Positions 30,401 through 41,199 of a stretch of 64,000 nucleotides of DNA are shown piece by piece (the stretch's first letter is position 1; the number at the start of each line of letters is the position of its first letter). Under the pieces are notes generated by a model. It did not search any database and was not told the DNA's origin. It was given only the letters and a program-made list of their open reading frames with translations. Position numbers and translations under genes: made by a program. This DNA comes from Hyalella azteca (lineage: Eukaryota > Arthropoda > Malacostraca > Amphipoda > Hyalellidae), in the NCBI RefSeq assembly GCF_000764305.2, contig NW_025944985.1, forward strand, positions 76,341-140,340, given 5' to 3'.

Positions 30401-33217
30401 GATCATGATAATAAATGTAACAATTGGACATTGCAGAGCCTAGCCAATTTCCTCCTCGCCCTGCGAGAGGGCCCGGTGGTGCTGCCCCAGATGTCGCAGC
30501 TCAGTCACTTCAGGACGTTCTCCTGCACCAGCAGGCGAGACGGCGCCTACCCTGACCTACAGTCCTCCTGCACCGCCTACTTCAGGTACTAGCTAATTAT
30601 GGTACTACAAACTACAGGCACAATATTCTTCTGGTACTTCCTAATTCAGGTAGTAGTTAATCAAGTAATGGCTAATTCAGGTACCACCAAATACAGATAC
30701 CTTATTTTTCTCGTACTTATCAATTCAGGTAAATACCAACTTGAAGTTCTACCTACTACAGGTACAACCTACTTCAGGTACTACCTGCTTCATTTACTAC
30801 CTACTTTAGGTACTAATCTATGAACCGGCATATTATAGTATATTTTTGTAACCCTACTTAAATTTGGACATTTACCTACTAGTAAATCGATGTAGGCCAA
30901 AGGATTTTAAGTGTACATTTTTTATTCATTTTAATTGCATAGTAAATTGATTATTCTCATACTTCGCAAAACTGAGAACCTTAATTCACTCGGTATTTTC
31001 ATAAAAATCGTGCGTGCAAAACTCAAATACATTAATGTTTACATCAAAGTTCACGATTAAGAGTTGGCAAGAAAATTAGCTAGAGCATTCGTAGCAATAA
31101 GTCCATGCACTTGTGATGTAAGATGTCCAGTTCAGATTTGCCACAGTCGTTCGCAGTTAACATTAATATTTTGTTAATAGCTTTGCATGTCTAATTGCTC
31201 CATATGCTCCAGGTGCCTGGGAGGCAGCGTGTTCTCGTACGTGTGTCCAGTCGGTCAGAAATTTGACCGAGAAGAACAAGAATGCAAGCCCGCGCGGTCT
31301 GTGTCGTGTCCGGCGCTCTTTCCGCACACCCGGAAATGTCGCAATCAAACAGATGGATTTTATCCGGATTACGCGGATGGATGCAGATCCTACTATCGGT
31401 AAACCGAGCAACTGATCATTCATATCTATGTTCAGTTATTGTAAATTTTGTTCGAAATATCATAGAAATGATTGATTTTTCGAAAAAAAAAACAAGTACT
31501 TCAGTTAGTGCGAGGATACAATGAAGCAATTAATTATGATGTGATATTTATAATACTTACAGAAGGCATGATTTCATGTGGAGTATTACCATTCCTGATA
31601 ATTCAACTATATCACGATTTTTGTAATCGCTAATTCTAAGCATCCCTTCGTAATGTTTAGTCGTAAATTATGGTTCTTCACTTTAAATTGAGTTCATATT
31701 TTTTATAATTCTATATGTTTCACTGATCGCATATGAGTCCTTGTGTTTTGAGTAATCGCTGGCATTGTTGATTATTCACAGCTTTCGCGTTGTCATGATC
31801 ATAATCTGAATCATAAAGTTATCATAATTATGAATGTCAAGTTTCTTTGATAGCTTTTCCGTTGATTATAAAATTTTTTCTGAACGACTGATGACATTCA
31901 AGTTTGAAATTTTCTCCTGTTTATGTTACTCATACGATTGATTTTGAAATTATATTCACCATTATTATAGACTTGAATAACACTTCGTTGCTTAAAAAAT
32001 TTTTATTCACGATAAAAGATCTTTGCTTAAGAAATTATTTTTCCATCATTGAAACTCGGCATCTTGCCAGGTGTCACGACGACGAAGTTGTGGCCACAGG
32101 CCGCTGTGACCGCGGGACGCTGTGGGACTTCGCCACATCCTCGTGTGGGTCGAGCCTGAGGACCACTTGCTCCCCCCCATCCTGCTGGGGACTGCCGGAC
32201 GGTCCCCACCCGGTCGAGGGGTCGGGGTGCACGGCTTACTTCACCTGCAAGGATGGTCTCAGGACTGATAATATTTGTCCCAGTGGCACCATCTTCGATT
32301 ACATGGAAAAGGTGGGAATTATTGTGTTGCATTGATGCTCTAAATATCGCGTAATAATAATAATAAAAATGTTGTTAAATATTATTATATAATCGGATTG
32401 TTACCAACAAGATGAACTTTCATTAACGTTCAAAACTCCTAATTTTGATATTTCAGAATTGGGTGGAGCTATGCCAGCTTATTTGGGCATGATAAATGCG
32501 AAATATTTATCAGTAAATTTGCTTCTGCTTCATGCGTCCAAAAATTAATTTACAAGCCCTGCAATTTAATAACTATATTTTTTTATTTACTTGCGATGAA
32601 ATTCATTTATGATAACAATGTTACACTGAATCACATGCCTTCAACCGCTCCTGGCTCAGGTATGCGTGAGCAGCTCACGCAGCGTGTGCTACGAGCGCGT
32701 GTGCGAGGGCCGGCAGAACGGCAAGCATGCGATGCCACGAGCGCCATGCCACGCGTACTTCAGATGCTTCAACGCTGCCCTGGTCCAGGTCGAAGTGTGT
32801 CCAGCACGCCACATCTTTGATGGTTACGAGTGCGTCAGGGCAGGGAACTTCTCGTGCTGGACCGAGAACAACGTGTCGTGTGCCGAGAGACCGGATGGGG
32901 TTTACTCTGGGGACGACAAAGAATGTCGTGGGTTCTTCCTCTGCCGCCAAAATAGACTCGTCAAGAGTTTCAAGTGTGCTTCGGGACTGGTGTTTAATGG
33001 AGAAAATTGCGTTGACAGTCAGAACTACATTTGTTCGTCCAGACCCAAAGTTCCTGACTGCAGCAACAAGCTTGATGGCTACTACATAACTGATAAGTCT
33101 AACTGTCGGGCTTTTTACTACTGCAGGGAAGGTTCTAAACTCAGCGATCACAACTGCCCTGGAAATTATGTCTTCAATGGAGAGCATTGTACCGATCCTC
33201 AAAACTTCTCCTGTTAG
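21415..33217 (+). CDS. Secreted peritrophin-like protein with six CBM14 chitin-binding domains
   Basis: Exons are 21415-21439, 23090-23157, 30437-30585, 31213-31398, 32071-32311 and 32660-33217. All phases agree, giving 408 aa. The first two exons give a short N-terminus and the hydrophobic core WLLGLLLLAFELQFMAA, a signal peptide. Six peritrophin-A (CBM14, type 2 chitin-binding) domains follow. Each shows spaced cysteines and an aromatic core such as DGAYPDLQSSCTAYFRC, DGFYPDYADGCRSYYRC, GSGCTAYFTC, APCHAYFRC, DKECRGFFLC and KSNCRAFYYC. Exon boundaries 3/4 and 4/5 fall just before the same cysteine of successive domains, in phase 2, which suggests domain duplication. There is no catalytic domain, so the likely role is binding chitin in cuticle or peritrophic matrix. 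The protein ends at the last CBM14 cysteine. Assignment of exons 1-2 rests on phase and signal-peptide logic across a 7.3-kb intron; exons 3-6 are firm. Confidence 0.92.
22094..22526 (+). repeat. 48-bp minisatellite, about nine copies
   Basis: The unit resembles CCTGTCTTGATACGCTGCCT followed by TGAAGAGTAGTAGACAGATG and a short T-rich stretch, with diverged copies. It lies in intron 1 of the CBM14 gene. It is not a coding repeat. Confidence 0.85.
23428..23480 (+). repeat. 11-bp triplicate followed by an 8-bp hairpin
   Basis: Three copies of GGCTGTAAACC-like sequence (23428-23460) run into an inverted repeat with arms CGACCCTA/TAGGGTCG and a 5-base loop (23460-23480). A 26-bp near-duplicate (GGGCGTATTCTAAGCTACGC type) follows at 23576-23627. 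No function is evident. Confidence 0.6.
27829..28080 (+). repeat. Dispersed TGTC-rich repeat, copy 2
   Basis: The element shares GCACTATTGTGCTCGCCATG followed by a CCGTCTGTCTGTC run, a GTTTTCGTCGA stretch, GAGAAAATGCGCTCTCTGTC and GAGTACCGAGTT with the copies at 6061-6204 and (inverted) 35145-35320. This copy carries roughly 88 extra bases between the CGTCGA and ACGAGAAAATG parts. Confidence 0.8.
29612..29914 (+). repeat. 29-bp minisatellite, about ten copies
   Basis: The unit is GTGCAGTGTTGGTGCGCTAG plus GCTGCAACT, with single-base gaps between some units. It lies about 0.5 kb upstream of CBM14 exon 3, in intron 2. Confidence 0.85.
30571..30830 (+). repeat. Degenerate repeat of the CBM14 exon 3 donor
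   Basis: From the true donor CTACTTCAG|GTACTA (30586) onward, about 240 bp contain repeated variants such as ATTCAGGTAGT, ATTCAGGTACC, ATTCAGGTAAA, CTACAGGTACAACC and CTACTTCAGGTACTACC. Most keep a CAG|GTA donor core. In-frame stops follow quickly, so only the first donor keeps the domain open. Confidence 0.7.
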
Positions 33218-34674
33218 CCACAGCATTTTACAAGTAATGGATTGAAATCAGGATGATGAGACTGAGGTCTCATTAGCGATAAGAAAATGCTTCTCAATCC
33301 CAGCCCTCATGAATTGATTTAGTCCAAAGTTATAAATTACTCACAGGGAAGATTCCTGAATTCGGAAGAATTACAGTACGCCGGCAGCAAAACGTTTGTT
33401 ACTATCTTCCGAATTAGATCTTGAAGAAACGTTTACCCAACTTCGAACAAAAGAAGGTTTTTGGTAATGGTCTTTCGTTCCTCAAAATTTCGAAGTTTGA
33501 CACCGCTTTTGCTTCTAACAAATTCTCGAATAATGGAATGTAGGTATATTTAGCTCTAATGATGGCGTACCATGATTGCTCGAGTTATCACTCGTATGTA
33601 ACTGTAGAAATTTTTTGATTTCTCGTTTAGAGTTGTGTCCCTGTAAGGGAGTTATGTGGTTTAAAAACGAAAAATCAACCGTTGGATTTTCCTCACATAT
33701 ATTCTCATAATTAGTGCATAAGGAAATTGTTTTTACTCTGTTGGGTGCTTGGTTTTGACGGCCACGGCCACGGGTGTATGCAGTTAGCATACTCAGGTTA
33801 GTTTGTATAGTACAAGCTTTAAATTGTAGGCAGTTATTCTGCCAGTTGAGGCGTTAGAATTCCACTTATCTATGATACTTTGAATAGTACTTTCTATGAA
33901 AGTTACCTTAACTTGTGCAAATGTTCAAGTTATTTAGGCTTACATAGGAGGACATACTTAATTTCTGCTATTTTTATCCTTATTACATGTAATCAATAAG
34001 TTATAACACAATTAATCCAACTTAAATTTGTTTTGATTTACATACCTAAACATCATCGAACACCTGCAAGTGATTTTGATGGAAGATATTATAAATGTTC
34101 TGCAAATTTGTCAAACTCTCATTCAAAATTTATACTCCGCATTTAGCTGGTGCTGGCAACGGGCACATTAGAGGCAAAAAAATCAATTATAATTCATGAC
34201 CAACTTTATTTTTGTCAGTGAAAATGTGAAATAACAGGAATTTATACACAACAAAGTTTTTCTCGTCTTTCTTGTAAAAATAAAACGCGGTGAGCTTTTC
34301 TGAACTGCTGTTGCATTGACCTCTTGGTCAACATTGGGTCCTTAGCAAGTGCAAAACTAAACGTCGAAATTTAATAACTAAGTAAAGCTCTACAGATTCG
34401 TTATTTATTCACTAGATTCTGGTTTCTGCATGCGACTGACAGCGCCCCTTGAGAGGACTGATCTGATTTACATCAGAGGTCCTGAATGTCCGTTAAATGA
34501 CAGAGAAGTTGAGCTTGATCGTTTCAATGGAACTTCACGAAACAACGCTGTGCGCATCTTTTGAGACTGCAGAACAATGGGTAAATGTCTTACGAAAATG
34601 CGGATACATACGCATCCGTTCTAGGAGAACCAACAAAGAAGTTTCATCTCTTGTCAATTGGAAAGCCCAGTGGT

Positions 34675-34760
34675 TATGGCCCGATGGCCCAGTGGTTTCA
34701 GTTTAGAGTAAAAAGGATTTGATCAGAGAGGTGCGGGTTCGATCCCAGATATGTGCGCCA
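34675..34760 (+). mobile_element. tRNA-derived SINE head (Pol III A and B boxes)
   Basis: TGGCCCAGTGG at 34685-34695 fits the A box and GGTTCGATCCC at 34736-34746 fits the B box exactly, 40 bases apart. No complete acceptor or T stem can be paired, so it is not a working tRNA gene. The head resembles Ser/Leu-type tRNAs. The body may continue to about 35000, but its 3' end is not resolved. Confidence 0.6.
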
Positions 34761-35144
34761 GTTTCTGGTCAGAATCGGCGAGGAGGCCGATTGTTACGTG
34801 TTCGAGACAGCAACAAGCTGTGAATACTCTGCGATGTTACGCATCGGCAACAGGCCTACGGCCTATTTAACGCTTACACCGTTATATAAGCCTGAACATG
34901 TACTTGTAATTAGGGAATTATATTTAACAACTAATTGCAGTATTGAAGTTACCTGCTATGGTTCGCGGTATCACAAACTGACCTTGAACGTAGTACAACG
35001 TACTAGTCGCTGAGCAAAACATGGTTTCACTTTATTTCTGAAAATATAATGTAAATTCCGATTGAGCGTTTTGAATGTGCAGCAACTGCAACATGTGCAT
35101 GTACAAGTTCATTGCCTACATGCGCTATCGCGTAAATCTTAACA

Positions 35145-35320
35145 AAAATATAACTCAGTACTCACTGCAGTGAGTGACAGAGAGCGCATTTTCTCGTCGA
35201 CGAAAACTTGAGGTCACGGACAGACGGACGGACAGACGGACAGACAGACAGACGGACGGACGGACATGGCGAGCACAATAATGCATTTTTTCCATAAATG
35301 GAAAAATGCGCTAAAAATGT
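35145..35320 (-). repeat. Dispersed TGTC-rich repeat, copy 3 (inverted)
   Basis: The reverse complement carries the same blocks as copy 1: GCATTATTGTGCTCGCCATG, a long CCGTCCGTCTGTC run, GTCGACGAGAAAATGCGC and CACTGCAGTGAGTACTGA. It differs mainly in the length of the TGTC/CCGT run. Short and non-coding, so probably a MITE- or SINE-like family; no terminal repeats are resolved. Confidence 0.8.
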
Positions 35321-38300
35321 TGGTAAAGTGCAGCATGTTTATACCTACACATAATTTACGGCATGCGTGCACTATCAATGAAAATCTTAACGGAAAACAG
35401 TAGCCAAGTTTCCCCATGTGCGCACCAGCATCGTGGTCGTTATTTCTGGCCTCCAATATAACGGCTCTAAGTGGCGGGGAAACCCCGGTCTGTAAATAAG
35501 AGCCCGCGCGCTGCCAGGTGGACTGGTCTCGTGCCAGGAATTATGTAACGGAAGAATTACAAGAAAAATAGGATAAGAAGAAAATATACAGGCACAACAT
35601 GATTTATGTTGTTCAATGTTTAAATGAATTTGAATTATTTAGTCTTCACTTGTGCTGTTCTTCAAATATAGGAAAGATTACTGGTTATAAATTAGTTATG
35701 ATGCAATTAATCATTCAGTGCTTCTATTTGTATAATTGTTATGCTATAACTGTGTATTTATTACTGGACAACAATTTGTATCAAGTTATTTGACATTTAA
35801 AAACAACACCTACTTTGCATTAACCTTTCTCAACATAAACGTATGAACGTGGAAAGGGAAATAAATATGATGCGTATCAACTCGCAAGTTTCAGTTCAAG
35901 TAAGAAGAATGCTTCCGTACCTGATTTCTAGTAGCGAAAAAATGCACCGAGAAAGAATTCTTCGTTGAGAATTAAATAGGTTAAGTGGGACGCAGTGCAG
36001 TTGCACACATGCAGCCCTTGGCTACGCACTTTACTGCAGTTGCCCACACGAAATGCGTAGAAAACGAACGAAACTCGCAACCGCCCAGTGTTGCGCAGAT
36101 AACGAACGACACAATTGATGCTCAAGCCTGTGAATTTTGATCATTCGTAGACAGCCATTGCAACCATGTTTATGATCATACGTTCATTGATAGAAATCGC
36201 AATTCACGCCTGTTACGAGTACAACATACTTTAATACCAAATTTTCATTCTAATAAAATTGATCTATGTAAATATACCCGTTTAGCGTTCCTATCCTAAC
36301 GCCCTGAACATTCAAACGAATTGCGATTTTTGATGGAAGACACTTCTAACTTCATTGATGAAGGCGTTTTCTAATTATAAAAATAAGCGCCATACACGAA
36401 CCGACGAAATTATTGTAATCATTCACTACACATGACGACATGTCAGAACTTTTCTCTTAGAGTAACTTTTAACGAATATAAGCAATACAATTTTTCGTTT
36501 AGAGCAATTGTACTATTTGACATGCAATAAGATAAAAATACGGTTCTACTACCATAACAACGAACTTAAAGATTCTTTGATTGAAAGTGTACTGGGAATA
36601 ATACAATTATAATGATAAATTATTAAATATTACCAATTATCAACTTTCTGACTTCTTCAATGATCTTGTCGGCTGCATTAAAACAAATTAATAACAACTT
36701 TTTTCTCTAAGACGGCTGATCGGCTCTCATTATTTACCGATCAAATGAACATATAACTTTCTCAAGTATACTGGCTACTTCCTTGTTACAAATTCCAAAA
36801 CGCATTAGTGTGTTTAATAAAAATCAAATGTAACTTTCAAAAAGGAATATTATCAAAAGAAATGAAGAATTTGTTTACTTGTGTCCGAAATAGTTCGTAA
36901 ACAACGTATGCAATAATGCACGACGTAATGACCCCGGTGGTCGTATGCTTGACTCACTGGGCGTCCCACTGTCACGTGACCACCGAACTTTGGCGGGAGG
37001 CCAACGATGGCGCGCCTGTGGTGAACCCACGTGTCCCGGTGCGGAATTTACAAGGGGATAGTTTTCATCAACTTTTAACGATCAGCGTAGAAATTTGTTG
37101 AGGATTGTTACGAGTTGCTTCATGATTTCAGTCAATGCTGTGAACACGAAAATGAAGGAATCCAAGAGATAACAGATTTTTGCCTGTATGATGTTAAGGT
37201 AGGTAACTGAGATATTTATTCTCGTGATGTCTTTAGCATTTACCCAAAATTTATTGTTTTATTTATTTAAAGTACCATTCCAATTCTGAAACTAAGTCAC
37301 AGATAATAACTCGCGAGCACTCGAATAGAAAAAGGCGCTTGCTCCACTTTCTTTGCCAAATTATTTAGGCATTTCGATAGTATGTTCGCTGTCAGCCTAT
37401 GACACCACGAAGTATACAGCAGCTGCAGCGTCAAATGACTAAAAAGATGTTAAAACATTATATTAATGTCATTTTGATAGCAACTGTACCGAAAAAAGAA
37501 TAATCACACAAAAGAAATTTCACATGAATGATACAAAACATTCAAGTGCGATCTGAAATTTAGGTTTCAGGTACGCCAGTTGCTGATCAAGAAGAGTGGA
37601 GGGCTTTGAGACACCTGCCTGAAACACCTGTCTTGCTGTCACGCAGGTGCACATGACCTAGAAGACTTAAAAGCATAACACAATTCTTGCATCTATAATC
37701 TGTCCTTGCGGTTGTAAAGGTTGGAATATCAGGATTATTTAATGACAAAATATGATCACATGACACAAGTAACTCAAATCAGATGCACATTTTTAATAGT
37801 ACGTGCAAGGTATCGATTTATATTGAAATAACTTCACAGAATTCGATTTTTTCTATCAAAGAACGAGACCATTTTAAGATTATAAGACAAACTGCTTGAA
37901 TGCTTGCAAAGGAAGAAAAATTTTCCTATCAATATCCACCACTATACACAAACTCTACTATTCACTCACTGTTTTCGAACACTAAAATTTTAATAGGAAG
38001 AGAAATGATTCATATTTAAATAAATTGCGGTATAATGTTAAGGTACAAGCCTCAAAAATGAAGGTAAAGCAGTTCGGTGAACTCTGGTGGCTTCGGCGAA
38101 CTGCGTCCAACGCAGCCTGTTTCTCCCTGAAAAAAATTATCAGATTTAAAATTTATCATAACTACTTGGTAGCCAAACGTTTATTTGGGGCAGATAATTC
38201 ATGTGAATCGTGAATATAGTCTTATATGTCATTTTCTTGGTTGGCACCATAATATCCTTGCGAGAATAATTCTAATCAAATAAAGTGACTCCTTATTTGT

Positions 38301-39483
38301 AAACATCACAATTCCTGAATAAATTATTTAAAAATTTTAAACGCAAAATTTAATTGATATTGAAATAGGCTTCAATTACTTCATTCCTATTTGTTTGATA
38401 CAATAAATACTTTTTTAATCCAGGTTAAGAGATGACAGAGATTGTATTGTAGATACGCACTCGAATAGCCCCTGTTTACATTACTGCAAAAAAAAAAAAC
38501 ATATGAACATTTTGAAATGTAAGATAAATCAAGCACAACTCTTTTCATTTATAGGAATACAATATTCATAGATAACTACACGGACGTAATTATTATATTA
38601 GTTTTAGATGTATGAATAATTCAGGGTTCAGTGTTATTCGGCGCAGTCAATAATTTGATAACAGCTAGTGCGATAAAATAACATCGCTATTAAAATATAT
38701 TAAACATAGTATATGTTTATATATGACTGATATACCAATGTTGTAAAAGGTAAAGACACTAGAAGTGGCACTTCAATTAATAATCGATGTTTTTTTCACT
38801 AAATTACATTCAATAATGAACATTGCAGCTCAAATGCAACAATATAAGCTACCGAATCTCCGTCACACATATGAACCATTTTGCTGAACTAGAAAACCCA
38901 ATGAAAGACGCTCGCGAATTTAACATTCCTTGCCAATTTGGCTCGCGTCCGACGGCGCAGAAGATGAGCGGCGTAAAGGCCTCCAGTGCACCATTAACTC
39001 AATTAACTTATCTTAATTTTTGCTTAACATAACTTTTACTTGCAACTTGTCATCAGTTACCTAAATATTCCAAACTTAGGGACTTTAGTTTTCAGGTGTG
39101 GCTGGGATACGTTCTGTTTTCAATGCCTCAGGTTCATTAATGCACAGAGTGACTCATGTTCTCACTGTCCCCAGTTAATTATCATGTCCACAAGTGCCAC
39201 ATATGTTCCAGTGTTAACACTCTCCTCAGTTTCCCACAAACTCTAGTATTCAAAACTTGCCCAGTTTATTAGTGCCCCAATGTAGCCGGTGTCCCGGTGC
39301 ACTGTTTCCCAGTATGGCCAGCGTACTTCACGTAAATAAATTCATAATGTCAAATGTTGCTTATATACCCAAGGCCAGAGTGTTGTCAGCGTCACTCTTG
39401 TTCCAGTGATTCAGTTTCCTCACACTCCCAGTTTCGCCATTGACACCAGTTTAAAAATGTCCCAGTGTTGCTGATGTCCTTAG

Positions 39484-39905
39484 CGTCTCAGCGCCCACTC
39501 ACTTTCCTCAAGGGTCTCTCTCAGTGGCAGCTAAGTGTCTCAGTGCCCGCTCACTTTCCTCAAGGGTCTCAGTGGCAGCTAAGTGTCTCAGTGCCCGCTC
39601 ACTTTCCTCAAGGGTGTCAGTGACCGCTAAGTGTCTCAGTGCCCGCTCACTTTCCTCAAGGGTCTCAGTGGCCGCTAAGTGTCTCAGTGCCCGCTCACTT
39701 TCCTCAAGGGTCTCAGTGGCCGCTAAGTGTCTCAGTGCTCGCTCACTTTCCTCAAGGGTCTCAGTGGCCGCTAAGTGTCTCAGTGCCCGCTCACTTCCCT
39801 CAAGTGTCTCAGTGGCCGCTAAGTGTCTCAGTGCCCACTCACTTTCCTCAAGTGTCTCAGTGGCCGCTAAGTGTCTCAGTGCCCACTCAGTACCTCCCCT
39901 CATTT
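39484..39905. repeat. 48-bp minisatellite, about nine copies, open on both strands
   Basis: The unit CTCAGTGGCCGCTAAGTGTC plus TCAGTGCCCGCTCACTTTCC plus TCAAGGGT is 48 bp, a multiple of 3. ORFs therefore repeat with a 16-residue period on plus (39524-40189 and 39639-40082) and minus (39508-39903). No signal peptide, domain or splice context supports coding. Confidence 0.85.
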
Positions 39906-40715
39906 CTGTGTCTCAGTACCCATTCAGTGTGCATTCAGTGCCCACTCAGTGTCAGCGCAGTATCCCACAGTACCCCGGCTGCAGCTCGTACCCACTGCAG
40001 CTCATCCTCCGACGCAGTAGCGGTTGGCGCAGCGGGCGAGCGCTGCCCGCGCTGCGATCAGCTGACCTGTTCCACGTATTGATCCGGGGATCGAGGCTGA
40101 ACGCATCTACGACAGGTTCTGTGACAGCTGGTGCTGGTACTTCTGCAGGTACTGGTTTTGGTACTACTTACAGGTTGTTCTGCTGGTAAAGGAATTTGTA
40201 ATGATATTGGGTTACTAAGGCTACAAGTCATTGTACCAATCAATGTATGCAATGTAAGTTCTACAGCAAATTCTGCTTCTGGTAAACCTTCTGATGTTGA
40301 AATCCTACAATGTTTGACCTACAATAACAATGGTTGTTCTAAAAATTTTTGTTTAATGTAAAAACAATAGTTCGGTGTTAGTGACTACAAGGCACAGAGC
40401 AGAACAAAACAACAATGCCTGTGCGAATCTATGTCGCACTTTGCCCTCTATGCACAGACACAAGCCAACGTGTTCGATTTCTTTGCAGAGTCGACTGGAA
40501 TCTCAAATTGAGTGTCGAATGTAGTTTATATCATAGACAGAAAGATACGACATCATTTATACAAATTAAAATTATTTAACATCGAAATTTCGAAGAAAAT
40601 AAACAATATTAACACAACGAGAAAAAGTGAGTTCGTCGAACCATGAACAAAAGAACTTCGTGCTTCTGCGGGGCTGCGACGTCACAACCCACTGTAAATA
40701 TCGAGCACGTGCGGC

Positions 40716-40751
40716 TATATAAAGGATGAGAAGTGCCTGCGCGCGCATTCA
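40716..40751 (+). promoter_or_regulatory. TATA-box core promoter of the LRRC20-like gene
   Basis: TATATAAAGG at 40716-40725 is followed about 30 bp later by an initiator-like TTCATAG with a candidate +1 at 40751. A CRE-like GACGTCAC is at 40677-40684. No ATG occurs between 40751 and 41200, so the leader would be about 450 bases and the first ATG is the predicted start. Confidence 0.55.
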
Positions 40752-41199
40752 TAGAGAGAACCTCGGTCGGTGTGGGGTGACTGGACTTAGCCCGTTCGCT
40801 TGGCTGCTTTGTGTTGCTATTGCGTCGTGATTCAAAGAGACTAGAAGAAACCTTAACACTGAGAACCGTACGGACGTGTACCTGCAGACTGTGATTCTTG
40901 GATTTGTGCATTATTTTGTAGTGAACTGACGAATTCGTGTCATTTATTATAGAATTTTGACACAGATTTTATCTGCGACAAATTTTTATTTTAAGACCAT
41001 CGATCCGAAGGCCATAGTACGTAAAGTGCTTGGTCCGTCCGGGATTGTTTACTATCGATCACCAACTGAGACCTTCACGGGCTTCGTCGTAAGATTTCAA
41101 TTCTGTTGAAAGCGGAAAAATCTATCAAGATACACGTATTTATAAGAGAGTAGGACACTTGAATTTGATAAGGAAACTTGAAAGAAGAAAGAAAGCAAG

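Larger units (their letters stand above)
23158..30436 (+). other. CBM14 gene intron 2: content
   Basis: A 7.3-kb intron holding the hairpin region near 23.4-23.6 kb, a dispersed TGTC-rich element (27829-28080) and a 29-bp minisatellite (29612-29914). Overlapping minus-strand ORFs of 121 and 112 codons at 25354-25748, and others of 60-118 codons, show no domain and are likely chance. Confidence 0.65.
33218..40700. other. Intergenic region between the CBM14 gene and the LRRC20-like gene
   Basis: I see no gene. The region holds a tRNA-derived SINE head (34675-34760), the inverted dispersed repeat (35145-35320), degenerate CCCAGTGTTG-type repeats (39050-39480) and a 48-bp minisatellite (39484-39905). 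ORFs of 60-90 codons and a 76-codon ORF at 40131-40361 have no recognisable domain. An AATAAA at 34279-34284 is the nearest plus-strand signal noticed downstream of the CBM14 stop, about 1 kb away. Confidence 0.6.

Noticed and set aside
34685..34746. Functional tRNA gene
   Set aside because: A and B boxes are present but acceptor and T stems do not pair, so a SINE head is more likely.
39508..40189. Long ORFs on both strands
   Set aside because: They follow the 48-bp minisatellite period (AAKCLSARSLSSRVSV on plus) and lack a signal peptide, domain or exon structure.
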